Origin: Adiantum capillus-veneris
Lineage: Eukaryota; Streptophyta; Polypodiopsida; Polypodiales; Pteridaceae
Direction: 5' to 3'
Assembly: GCA_014529385.2 (NCBI GenBank)
Contig: CM043962.1
Coordinates: 47,427,098-47,491,097, forward strand
DNA length: 64,000 nt
Every line of letters begins with the position of its first letter. Position 1 is the stretch's first letter. Both the position numbers and the translations under genes were made by a program. The notes under the pieces are model-generated. The model did not search any database and was not told where the DNA came from. It saw only the letters and a list, made by a program, of their open reading frames with translations. Shown in pieces: positions 1 to 9,259 of this stretch.

Positions 1-344
1 AAATGTCACATCTTACATACAAACCCTGACAATGACTATTATACCCTACATCTAGTATCTGCCCAATTACTGTGCCATTTACCTGCTTGCATTAATGCAC
101 ATGGTCCATACATGTCCACAGGTCGACAAATTTTGGTTGCACCATCATTGCCCACCCCCGTAGTTGAGCATTCTTGCTCAACCGCAACAATATATAGATA
201 TAATAAGACTACATAGAATAAAACTATATAGATAACAGTGGCATAGATATAATAAGAATATATAAGGAAACGTGATGTATAGCAGCTATATAGATAGCAT
301 AGAGATAAAAGAGAGAGAAGAAATTATCAAGCTGCACCAACCTC
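1..344. other. No gene recognised
   Basis: AT-rich sequence with scattered tatagat/ataagaat words around 190-310. I see no supported reading frame, RNA gene or repeat boundary here. Confidence 0.4.
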
Positions 345-537
345 CATGGTCAAATGGAAAGCCTTGAGCTTTCCCAAGCATGATGTGAAATCCATGTGGA
401 TCAAAAATAAAGCATTGGCCCTAACCATCCACTTGTAAAGCATGCACATTCAACCTTCTTCTTATGTCTATAGCCTAAGAAACAAGCCACCCTTGTAGCT
501 CTTCATAGCATAGCTGCTTAGCATCATGTGTCAATAA
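345..537 (-). pseudogene. Unrecognised coding-like fragment, cut by Copia-A
   Basis: Read on the minus strand this stretch gives a protein-like sequence interrupted by only two in-frame stops, containing THDAKQLCYEELQGW and FDPHGFHIMLGKAQGF. The frame carries across the Copia-A insertion: after removing the element and one AATAA target copy, the codons join with minus-strand sequence at about 6118-6150, where a CTATACAG acceptor-like site lies. I do not recognise the family. It could be an exon of a decayed host gene or part of an old transposon. Confidence 0.3.
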
Positions 538-1337
538 TGTTAAGTATGGAGCCTGATTTACCCTTGTAATTTTCTGTGGTAAAAGCGCACATTTGTAAGG
601 CCCCCATTATGAGGAGAAGCCATCGTGCGTGAAGGAAAATCACTCACCGGAAACCAAAATTTTCACGGACAAGAATTAGGGGCAACTTTAAAGGCCTCAG
701 GGGCGGAGGCCCCCGAGACTTTTTTTCCGCCGGAATATTCTTTTTCGCCGGAATATTATGGCCGGACGACGGCCGGAAAGTGGTCGGAAAACAACCGGTC
801 GGTTGGCCGGTAGTCAATGGCCGATGGCCGGTGGTCGGAAGTTAATGGCCGGTGGCCGGTGGTCGGAAGTCAATGGCCGGTGGCCGGTGGCCGAATTCAA
901 AAGCGGACTTGTCTTCTCAAGGGCGGCCACACATGGGCGGATTGGAGGGTCCGATTTGGACTTATTCGCACAAGGGCGGCTACACATGGCTGTCTCTCAT
1001 AAGAGAGGGCAACCCTTTTGGCCTATAAAAGGAGGCCATTTCTACACACATTTCATAGTGTGAAGTTGATGCAACAAGGTGAGTGTGAGGTGGTGAGAGT
1101 GAAGCAAGGCGGGAGCTCCATTAAGGGTATAATCCCTTTGTAAACTACTTCTTGTTTTGAAGTACTAAAGCCATTGAGTGGCTGCTTTCCCGTGGACATA
1201 GCCCACATTGGGTGAACCACGTATATCGTGTGTACTCTCTCTCTCTCTCTACTCTATAATCTCGTGTATATAAATCTATCTCTCTCCATTAAGTAATCTA
1301 CTCAATTATCTATTTAGCTACGTCTTATTTCCCAACA
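538..1337 (+). repeat. Copia-A 5' LTR
   Basis: 800-bp LTR beginning TGTTAAG and ending CCCAACA. Its U3 part (about 750-890) is built from GGCCGG-rich short repeats, with one extra unit of about 28 bp compared with the 3' LTR. R/U5 contains a CT microsatellite near 1230-1250. Confidence 0.95.
1024..1030 (+). promoter_or_regulatory. TATA box in Copia-A 5' LTR
   Basis: TATAAAA set between GGCC and GGCC (ggcctataaaaggaggcc). The same block recurs in the 3' LTR at 5811-5817 and in the solo LTR. Its place in the middle of the LTR fits the promoter that defines U3/R. Assignment is by motif and position only. Confidence 0.75.
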
Positions 1338-1339
1338 AC

Positions 1340-1351
1340 TGGTATCAGAGC
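1340..1351 (+). other. Copia-A primer-binding site
   Basis: TGGTATCAGAGC two bases after the 5' LTR end. It matches the 3' end of plant initiator Met-tRNA, the usual primer of copia elements. Confidence 0.93.
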
Positions 1352-1410
1352 AAGGTTTTCTCGTAGCTAAATTATCTCAAGGAAAGGATTCCTTGAATTG
1401 AGTGGGAGTT

Positions 1411-2685
1411 ATGGCGGAGGAAGGGAAGCTCAAGATTGAGAAGTTCAACGGCAAAAACTACCAACATTGGAAGATGCAGATTGAAGACTATCTCTACCAG
1501 AAGGACCTCTATTTGCCACTAGGCGGTCTTGCGAAGAAGCCCGCAACAATGGCAGATGAAGCATGGATTTTCCTTGATCGAAAGGCACTGAGAACAATCC
1601 GCTTAAGCTTGGCGTCAACGGTGGCCTTCAATGTTTCGGAGATGAAGACCACGGAGGACTTGATGAAGTCACTTGACGACTTCTACGAGAAACCATCGGC
1701 ATCCAATAAGGTATTTCTTATGAAGTGCTTGTTCAATCTAAAGATGGCAGAGAATGGTTCAGTTGCAGAACACCTAAATGACTTTAACACAAACATAAGT
1801 CAACTTCGATCAGTGAAAATCAATTTCGATGACGAAGTGCGAGCTCTCCTTATACTATCATCTCTACCGGATAGTTGGGACAGCCTTGTGATGGCTGTAA
1901 GTAATTCTATCTCTGGCACAAATACTCTTAAGTTTGATGATGTTGTGGGTGTTCTCCTAAGCGAGGAAATGCGAAGGAGAAGCACAGGAGAATCATCAAG
2001 TGCTGCACTATCAGTGGAAACAAGAGGAAGGCTTAAGGAGAGGTTCAAAAACCAAAAGGGTCGTGATCGCTCAAGGCGGAGCAAGTCACGCACAAAGTCA
2101 ATTCTTGAATGTTGGAACTGCGGCAAGAAGGGCCATGTCAAGAAGGATTGCTGGTCCAAGAAGAAGAAGGAGACAGAGTCTCAAGACAACAAGCCAACAT
2201 CGGAGGCCAATGTGGCAGGTAAAGTAGAGCAAGATGCTCTAATTCTCTCATTAGACAATGTGTCTAATTCCTGGATAGTAGATTCCGGGGCTTCATTCCA
2301 TGCAACACCACACAAGCAACATTTCCAAGACTACACCAAAGGTAATTTTGGGTATGTATACTTGGGAGATGATGAAGCTTGTGAGATTGTCGACAAAGGT
2401 ACAGTTTCTGTCAAAACTGCTAACGGAAATGAATGGAAGCTTAAAGATGTTAGGCATGTTCCTTCTCTTCACAAAAATTTGATCTCTACAGGACAATTGG
2501 ACGATGAAGGTCACAACATTGCATTCGGAAACAAACGGTGGAAGATCTCAAAGGGATCTTTGGTGGTTGCCAAGGGTGAAAAAGTCGGTACACTTTACTT
2601 GTGTACTGTTAGCACGCAACCTCAGCTTGTGCAGCAACTAGAGAAGTTGACAGTGTGGTGTGGCACTACCGACTTGGGCATATGA
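1411..2685 (+). CDS. gag-pro: Copia-A gag, protease and start of integrase
   Basis: Encodes the capsid-like Gag (UBN2-type, opening near KIEKFNGKNYQHWKMQIEDY), a zinc knuckle CWNCGKKGHVKKDC (about 2110-2151), and a retropepsin active site DSGAS (about 2281-2295) with the following LISTGQL region. The frame is open from a GTG at 1402, but the ATG at 1411 (MAEEGKLKIEKF) is the likely start. The frame ends early at 2685 because GTGTG is tandemly duplicated at 2653-2662, just before the integrase HHCC zinc motif. Copia elements normally make one Gag-Pol polyprotein, so this copy is broken rather than arranged as two genes. Confidence 0.92.
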   Translation: MAEEGKLKIEKFNGKNYQHWKMQIEDYLYQKDLYLPLGGLAKKPATMADEAWIFLDRKALRTIRLSLASTVAFNVSEMKTTEDLMKSLDDFYEKPSASNKVFLMKCLFNLKMAENGSVAEHLNDFNTNISQLRSVKINFDDEVRALLILSSLPDSWDSLVMAVSNSISGTNTLKFDDVVGVLLSEEMRRRSTGESSSAALSVETRGRLKERFKNQKGRDRSRRSKSRTKSILECWNCGKKGHVKKDCWSKKKKETESQDNKPTSEANVAGKVEQDALILSLDNVSNSWIVDSGASFHATPHKQHFQDYTKGNFGYVYLGDDEACEIVDKGTVSVKTANGNEWKLKDVRHVPSLHKNLISTGQLDDEGHNIAFGNKRWKISKGSLVVAKGEKVGTLYLCTVSTQPQLVQQLEKLTVWCGTTDLGI

Positions 2686-5291
2686 GAGCCAAAGGAATGC
2701 AAATCCTTCAAACAAAGAAGCTTCTACCAGGTTTGAAAGAAGTGGACTTAGAGTTCTGTGAAGATTGTGTTTATGGTAAACAAAAGAGGGTAAAATTTCA
2801 AAAATCGAGAAATGAAAGAAAAAATAAAAAACTTGAGTTGGTTCATTCTGATGTTTGGGGTCCTGCAAGTACACCATCACTTGGTGGCTCATTGTACTAT
2901 GTAACATTCATAGACGATGTGACTAGAAAAACATGGGTTTATGTCATGAAGAATAAATCCGATGTATTTTTCATATTTCAAAGGTGGAAAGCCTTTGTGG
3001 AGAATGAAACAGGTACCAAGGTTAAATGCCTCAGATCCGACAATGGAGGCGAATATTGCAGCCAAGCTTTTGAAAGCTTTTGTGCTAGCAATGGCATTCG
3101 GAGGCAAAGAACAACCCCAAGGACACCTCAACAAAATGGGATTTTGGAAAGGATGAACAGGACAATCATGGAACGAGCACGAAGCATGCGGCTACATGCA
3201 GGCCTACCGCTTGAGCTTTGGGCGGAAGCTGTAAGTACGTCTGTGTACTTAATCAATCGGTCACCCTCAACGGCATTGGATGGGGGAGTTCCAGAAGAGG
3301 CATGGATAGGTAAACCGGTGAATTATGCATTTCTCAAAGTGTTTGGGTGTGAGGCTTTCATGCACATATATAGAAGCCTAAGATCAAAGTTAGATGCAAA
3401 GTCCAAAAAGTGTTTCTTCATTGGCTATGGAGAAGGAGACTTTGGGTATCGCCTATGGAATCCTGAAGATGGTAAAATCTTAAGGAGTAGGGATGTAATT
3501 TTTAACGAACAAAATATGTACAAAGATTACTTGGAAAGAAAACAAACAAAAGAAACAGGTGATGAGTACATGGAGCTTGAGGACGGTGAAGACTCAAGGA
3601 CTGCAAACGGTGACAATGTGCAACAACGTCAACCAAATGAGGAGCCTCAACCTATTCCCCGAAGATCTACAAGAGCCAGTAGACCTCCAGAAAGGTTTGT
3701 TCCTTCCTTCAACCATCTCTTGATCTCAGATTCTGGAGAGCCGAAATCATATGAAGAAGCTATGCAACATGAATCGAAAGAAGAATGGACGAAGAGCATG
3801 CAAGTGGAGATGGACTCACTACATCGCAACCAAACATGGGAGTTGGTTGAGTTGCCTAAAGATAATCGGGCACTTCAAAACAAATGGGTGTACAAACTAA
3901 AGGAAGAAGAAGGTGGGAAGAAAAGGTACAAGTCTAGGCTTGTGGTAAAAGGTTTTTCTCAAAAGAAAGGTATTGACTTCAATGAAATATTTTCTCCTCT
4001 TGTAAAAATGAACTCAATTAGGCTTGTCTTAAGCCTTGTGGCTGCTCATGATCTAAATCTCGAGCAAATGGATGTAAATACGGCATTCCCTCACGGTGAC
4101 TTAGAGGAGGAAATCTACATGCTTCAACCAAAGGGGTATGAAGTAAAAGATAAGGAGAAAATGGTTTGCAGATTACAGAAGAGCTTGTATGGTTTCAAGC
4201 AAGCATCAAGACAATGGTACTTGAAGTTTGATCGATGGATGTTGGATCATGGATTCACAAGATGCAACTCGGATCACTGCGTCTACACGGAGAATTTGGG
4301 AGATGGGAAATTCATCATCCTAATGTTGTGTGTTGATGACATGTTGATTGCAAGTGCTAACATGCAGGACATCAAAGACCTAAAAGAGGAGCTGTCCAAA
4401 TCTTTTTCAATGAAAGATTTAGGTGCTGCAAAGAGGATACTTGGTATGAAAATATCAAGGGACAAGACGAAGAAGACAATAAAGCTATCTCAAGAAGATT
4501 ACATCAAGAAGGTACTAGAAAGGTTTGCAATGCAAAATGCAAAACCAGTTTCTACACCTTTGGCTGGTCATTTTAAACTAACGAAGGATATGTGCCCAAA
4601 GACACAAGAGGAGATAGCCTATATGTCTAAAGTTCCATATGCTGCAGCGGTAGGTTCTCTAATGTATGCTATGGTCTGGACAAGGCCAGACATTGCACAT
4701 GCAGTGGGAGTTGTGAGTAGGTTCATGGACAACCCAGGTAAAGAGCATTGGCAAGATGTGAAGTGGATACTTAGGTATCTAAAAGGGACAACAACAAATG
4801 CTTTGTATTTTGGAGGAATTGATATTTTTCTAGAAGGGTATGCTGATGCAGATATGGCAGGTGACAAAGATACTCGAAGGAGCACTACTGGCTATGTGTT
4901 CACGGTTGGAGGCACAGCAGTAAGCTGGGCTTCAAAGCTGCAGAAAGTGGTTTCACTTTCTACCACGGAAGCAGAGTATGTAGCAATGACGGAGGCAAGC
5001 AAAGAAATTCTGTGGCTTCACAGATTCTTAGAAGAGCTTGGATTCAAACAAGAAAATTTTGTCTTGTACAGTGATAGCCAAAGCGCTATCCATCTTGTGA
5101 AGAACTCAGCCTTTCATTCAAGGACAAAGCACATTGAGGTGAGATATCACTTCATACGCACTCTTTTGGAAGAGGGACAACTAAAGCTAGGAAAGGTGCA
5201 TACAAGTGAAAATCCTGTAGACATGTTTACAAAGGTGGTCAACAAGGCGAAGTTGAACTTTTGCTCATCTTCAATCGGCATTCAAGGATAA
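2655..5291 (+). CDS. pol: Copia-A integrase, reverse transcriptase and RNase H
   Basis: About 878 residues with no stop. Domains in order: integrase HHCC zinc region (HYRLGH ... CEDCVYGK); catalytic core with LVHSDVWGP, RSDNGGEY and PQQNGILERMNR giving D, D and E; RT (NKWVYKLKEEEG ... DVNTAFPHGDLEEEIYM ... LCVDDMLIA); RNase H (YADADMAGDKDTRRSTTGY, STTEAEYVAM, DSQSAIHLV, RTKHIEVRYHFI). The RT box reads CVDD instead of the usual YVDD. The apparent start at 2655 is not a true start: this is the downstream half of a polyprotein separated from gag by the GTGTG duplication. Translation could only follow a frame change, for which no known signal is seen. Confidence 0.93.
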   Translation: MVWHYRLGHMRAKGMQILQTKKLLPGLKEVDLEFCEDCVYGKQKRVKFQKSRNERKNKKLELVHSDVWGPASTPSLGGSLYYVTFIDDVTRKTWVYVMKNKSDVFFIFQRWKAFVENETGTKVKCLRSDNGGEYCSQAFESFCASNGIRRQRTTPRTPQQNGILERMNRTIMERARSMRLHAGLPLELWAEAVSTSVYLINRSPSTALDGGVPEEAWIGKPVNYAFLKVFGCEAFMHIYRSLRSKLDAKSKKCFFIGYGEGDFGYRLWNPEDGKILRSRDVIFNEQNMYKDYLERKQTKETGDEYMELEDGEDSRTANGDNVQQRQPNEEPQPIPRRSTRASRPPERFVPSFNHLLISDSGEPKSYEEAMQHESKEEWTKSMQVEMDSLHRNQTWELVELPKDNRALQNKWVYKLKEEEGGKKRYKSRLVVKGFSQKKGIDFNEIFSPLVKMNSIRLVLSLVAAHDLNLEQMDVNTAFPHGDLEEEIYMLQPKGYEVKDKEKMVCRLQKSLYGFKQASRQWYLKFDRWMLDHGFTRCNSDHCVYTENLGDGKFIILMLCVDDMLIASANMQDIKDLKEELSKSFSMKDLGAAKRILGMKISRDKTKKTIKLSQEDYIKKVLERFAMQNAKPVSTPLAGHFKLTKDMCPKTQEEIAYMSKVPYAAAVGSLMYAMVWTRPDIAHAVGVVSRFMDNPGKEHWQDVKWILRYLKGTTTNALYFGGIDIFLEGYADADMAGDKDTRRSTTGYVFTVGGTAVSWASKLQKVVSLSTTEAEYVAMTEASKEILWLHRFLEELGFKQENFVLYSDSQSAIHLVKNSAFHSRTKHIEVRYHFIRTLLEEGQLKLGKVHTSENPVDMFTKVVNKAKLNFCSSSIGIQG

Positions 5292-5339
5292 GAAGCCAGA
5301 ATGGAAAGCAGTCACAGGTTTGGTTTGGAGATCAGTCTC

Positions 5340-5351
5340 CAAGTGGGAGAT
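5340..5351 (+). other. Copia-A polypurine tract
   Basis: CAAGTGGGAGAT directly before the TGTT of the 3' LTR. It is the plus-strand priming site, typical in place and composition for plant copia elements. Confidence 0.88.
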
Positions 5352-6117
5352 TGTTAAGTATGGAGCCTGATTTACCCTTGTAATTTTCTGTGGTAAAAGC
5401 GCACATTTGTAAGGCCCCCATTATGAGGAGAAGCCATCGTGCATGAAGGAAAATCACTCACCGGAAACCAAAATTTTCAAGGACAAGAATCAGGGGCAAC
5501 TTTAAAGGCCTCGGGGGCGGAGGCCCCCGAGACTTTTTTTCCGCCGGAATATTGTTTTTTCGCCGGAATATTATGGCCGGACGGCGGCCGGAAAGTGGTC
5601 GGAAAACAACCGGTCGGTTGGCCGGTAGTCAATGGCTGATGGCCGGTGGTCGGAAGTCAATGGCCGGTGGCCGGTGGCCGAATTCAAAAGCGGACTTGTC
5701 TTCTCAAGGGCGGCCACACATGGGCGGATTGGAGGGTCCGATTTGGACTTATTCGCACAAGGGCGGCTACACATGGCTGTCTCTCATAAAAGAGGGCAGC
5801 CCTTTTGGCCTATAAAAGGAGGCCATTTCTACACACATTTCATAGTGTGAAGTTGATGCAACAAGGTGAGTGTGAGGGGTGAAGCAAGGCGGGAGCTCCA
5901 TTAAGGGTATAATCCCTTTGTAAACTACTTCTTGTTTTGAAGTACTAAAGCCATTGAGTGGCTGCTTTCCCGTGGACGTAGCCCACATTGGGTGAACCAC
6001 GTATATCATGTGTACTCTCTCTCTCTCTCTACTCTATAATTTCGTGTATATAAATCTGTCTCTCTCCATGAAGTAATCTACTCAATTATCTATTTAGCTA
6101 CGTCTTATTTTCCAACA
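5352..6117 (+). repeat. Copia-A 3' LTR
   Basis: 766 bp, TGTTAAG to CCAACA, about 98% identical to the 5' LTR outside the two main length differences. The TATA box is at 5811-5817. Confidence 0.95.
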
Positions 6118-6228
6118 AATAAGACCTCACATACACTGTATAGCTAGCATGGTCACTTTGATTCCTCTTGGTGACCCTGTGAGCCACCTTAATTTTTTTT
6201 CATGCAAAAACTACCTTTTTTTTAAACT

Positions 6229-6520
6229 CCACCTTAGCCGCATTTCTCACCATTCGCTTGTTGACTATCTTCACCATTCTAAAATGAACTTCTTCTCTCA
6301 CCACCTCTCTCTTGCATGCCATCCACATTCAAAAACATGATTTTTAAAAATTTTTCCTTCACCTTTTTAAAAAAATCCACGTTAGCCGCCTTTCCCACCA
6401 TTCGCTTGCCGACTATCTTCACTCTAAAAAATAACTTCTTCTCTCACCACCTCTCTCTTGCATGCCATCCACGTTCAAAAATATGCTTTAAAAAAAAAAA
6501 ACTTTTCCTTCAACCTTGGT
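6229..6520 (+). repeat. Tandem duplication, two units of about 148 bp
   Basis: The block from CCACCTTAGCCGC to the CATGCCATCCAC...TTCAAAAA region at 6229-6376 is repeated at 6377-6520 with small changes. It carries T- and A-runs and no supported gene. Confidence 0.8.
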
Positions 6521-6688
6521 GCATGTGTAGACTCCAAGAAATTTTGACATTTTGTAACAGCTTGGGGTTATTTGGGGATCTACATGGGAAATTTAAGAGC
6601 ATATGCATGTTTAACTAGCTGCATTGAGATCATGTTTTAAGTGTATTTCTGTCAAGTTTTAATTTTGCTTGAGTAAATTGTATCAGTA

Positions 6689-7195
6689 CTATTTGGAAAC
6701 ACGTTTGTAGCGAACATTTTTCCTAAACTGTGGCTGTAGTGCCAGATTAAAAGAAAAGTAGCAATTCACGACGGTGACCTTGTCCTTTGTATGCAAAATG
6801 GAAGGAACCTTTTTGCCGCTTTCAACAATCTCAAAAGGTGCCAAATGCACCGTATTGTTGTACGCACATTCAAGCATAGGAAAATATTGTTCCCACTTTC
6901 CCATATTATCAGACACATCGTATTTCAGCAGATCCAAGACAATAGAATTAGCCTCTTTTGATTGTCCATCAGTTTGTGGATGAAACAAAGACAAGAACTT
7001 GAGCGTAGTGTCCATGTTCTCAAACAATCCTCTCCGAAACAAACTTGTCATGCAAGAATCACGATCACTGACAATCGATTGTGGCATACCATGGTACTTA
7101 AACACATTGTACATGAACAAGCGTGCCATTCAAGTGGAAGAGGCTATATAAAGAGCCACCACCTTGATCACAAAACTCATCCCCTCTGCTTGGTA
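6689..7195 (-). pseudogene. Ty3/gypsy integrase fragment
   Basis: Minus-strand frame containing the end of a gypsy integrase core: KYHGMPQSIVSDRDSCMTS, then FHPQTDGQSKEANSIVLDLL, then ECAYNNTVHLAPFEIVESGK. SDRD and HPQTDGQ are gypsy-type integrase landmarks. The fragment is related to the plus-strand gypsy piece at 20010-20944. One in-frame stop lies just upstream of MARLFM (about 7130). No LTR is linked to it, so it is an isolated relic. Confidence 0.85.
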
Positions 7196-7199
7196 GTAT

Positions 7200-8210
7200 G
7201 AATTAGTTATTCCCTATGCAACACTAGATTACCGGCCATAAGGACAAAAATGGTGGGTGTGGCAGGTCCTAAAAGTGAGTGGTCAAACTTATAGGCCTAG
7301 AGGTGGAGGGGTCTTTTCTCTATTAATAAAATGGGAAAATAAAAAAAATTGAGCCTTTTTCCATAAATTTGGGGTACAAAGCTACTCTTTATCTCTCTAG
7401 AGGAGGTTGATGAATCCTCCCCTCTCGCCCCCTAAAAGGGGATCTTTCAAAAAACGTGTTGACATTCTCTCTCTCATCTTTACTCTCTCCAAAACTGCTA
7501 CCTCTATTCTCCCTCCCCTCCATCTATGAGATCTGCATCTCCTCTTTCAAACCTCTTTCTTCTCTTTACTCTCTCCAAGGCTACTATCTTTGTCCTGTCT
7601 CCTCTCCAGATATGAAACCTCCATCTCCTTCTTCTATTCCACTTTTGCCTTTAAATACCTCTTGCAATAGAGGTTTAAAACCTCCCTTCTTCATAAATCA
7701 CTCAACCTCACCTTCACACCTCTATAGAACGTTGTAGATTTGCAGCAGTGGCTACTTCTAGAGTATCTTCATCAACACCTTCCTTGATCCTTCTTCCTCA
7801 TCTAGATCTAAATGGTCTCCCCTCACACATCAACATTGTTATGAATATTAGGAACATGAGCATTCTTTGGGGTAAGATCATTACTCTTCTTTCACTAGAC
7901 ACGCTGGTAAGAACATTGAGTTTCATTCCTATTTCCAATGTTTTCATAGTTTTTTGCACCATACTGGTTTTTGTTTCCATTCTCCATGTAGAGATTTGTA
8001 GCAGTGCCATTGTTTGTCTTTGTAAACACCTTAGCATTGTTGGTTATGCCGTACTAAGAATAATAGTATATATGAATTAAACTTGAATCTTCTTATAGGG
8101 TGTTTTCTTTCATGGATTTTCTTGGTGCTTGTCAATCCATGAGTGTTATTGAGTCAATAAGTTGCAACAATGTGCAAGATGCTTGCACTTCTTGGCTTTT
8201 TGTTGACTAC
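7200..8210. other. No gene recognised
   Basis: CT-rich, intron- or LTR-like sequence with short open frames that I do not believe are genes. Possible LTR remains around 7230-7740 lack identifiable ends. Confidence 0.35.
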
Positions 8211-8212
8211 AA

Positions 8213-8350
8213 ATGATTTATGCAGACCTTAACAATACAACCAAGCTCAAGAGGTGTACTCAAGATGTCAAGAAGACATATGGCTTCTCAAGTGCACCAT
8301 TGGAAGGGGATAATTTTGTGGATTTCAAGAAAACTCCAGATGGTAAGCAG
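8213..8350 (+). pseudogene. Unrecognised short coding-like stretch
   Basis: The frame reads MIYADLNNTTKLKRCTQDV followed by KKTYGFSSAPLEGDNFVDFK. It looks protein-like rather than random, but no family is recognised and no continuing exon could be placed. It ends in a duplicated segment with splice-like GGTAAG words. Confidence 0.25.
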
Positions 8351-8680
8351 CTAGCAAAGGTACAACATGTGTATATAGCTTCTCAATTGAATCAACACAT
8401 CCTTCTCTCAACGGTGAACCAGTGTATGTGTCCTACTTCTACTTACATATTTTGGATTTTCCCATTTATTCTTTTACCTCTTAGGTTGCTTCATATGTGT
8501 GTGGATTTCAAGATGGTAAGTAGCTAGCAAAGGTACAACATGTGTATATAGCTTCTCAATTGAATTGACACATCATTCCCTCAATAGAAAATTGTAAGTG
8601 TCCTACTTCTACTTAAATATTTTGGATTGTCCCATTTATGTTTTTACCTCCTAGGTTGCTTCAAATGTGTGCATGATTTA
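8321..8680 (+). repeat. Tandem duplication, units of about 183 and 176 bp
   Basis: The unit beginning GATTTCAAGA at 8321 is repeated from 8504 (GGTAAGYAGCTAGCAAAGGTACAACATG... to GGTTGCTTCA). The second copy lacks about 13 bases near its start and has scattered substitutions. Confidence 0.85.
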
Positions 8681-9023
8681 TTGTGTTTTTCTTTTATAAA
8701 AATTTTCCATCTAACTTTGTCAAGCAAGCATTGATGGAATCTTTTACAAGGAGCTTTGAAAGCTATCTATGTGGACCTTGACAAATTTTTTGTGTGCTTT
8801 GCTGCACATGTCGAAGGCTAGGAACTTGCCAAAACACCGTGTACGAGCCACGAAGGGCTATAACCACACAACTAGACAGTCCTAGCAAGCTCAAAGATGG
8901 CTCAAAGGGACAATGGTGTGTCACTCACTACTCAATGCTTCCATCGTGAAAAATCATGTGCAGCGAAGAAGAAGGAGCCTCCACCACTGCCACGTTTAAC
9001 TGCCTCGCCGCCACAATGCTCGA

Positions 9024-9026
<3 letters not shown>

Positions 9027-9072
<46 letters not shown>

Positions 9073-9101
9073 CATACACACACACACACACACAAACACA
9101 C
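9027..9101 (+). repeat. Compound microsatellite (CT)n-(AC)n
   Basis: About 21 CT dinucleotides (9027-9069), a short AAGCAT spacer, then an AC run (about 9076-9101). Confidence 0.95.
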
Positions 9102-9259
9102 AGGAGCACACGAGGAGAAGAAGATAGAGAAGGAGAAAGAGCGCTTTTTAGCATGCGCCCCCAAGAATGAGGATTTTAGGTCAAATGGACCTTTTATAAG
9201 AGTCTGGCCCATTCAGACATGGGTGCCCATAGTGGCCAATCTTTGCAAAATATTGTGAA

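Larger units (their letters stand above)
538..6117 (+). mobile_element. Copia-A: nearly intact Ty1/copia LTR retrotransposon
   Basis: Full-length element of about 5.6 kb. It has two long LTRs, a Met-tRNA-type primer-binding site, gag, protease, integrase, RT and RNase H in copia order, and a polypurine tract. It is flanked by perfect 5-bp direct repeats AATAA (533-537 and 6118-6122), the signature of integrase-mediated insertion. The LTRs differ by about 15 substitutions plus two main length differences of about 28 and 7 bases, so insertion is fairly recent. The only obvious coding break is a frameshift at 2653-2662. A solo LTR of the same family lies at 17239-18114 on the opposite strand. 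Confidence 0.96.

Noticed and set aside
625-1063. Overlapping open frames in the Copia-A 5' LTR (also at 5439-5850 and 17602-18027)
   Set aside because: They are repeated in every LTR copy, lie over the GGCCGG minisatellite and TATA box, and have no domain.
2655-2685. Programmed frameshift between gag and pol of Copia-A
   Set aside because: The shift is explained by a plain GTGTG tandem duplication. There is no slippery heptamer or pseudoknot that I can see, and copia elements usually use one frame.
8897-9258. Open frames around 9.0 kb on both strands
   Set aside because: They are kept open by CT/AC dinucleotide repeats.
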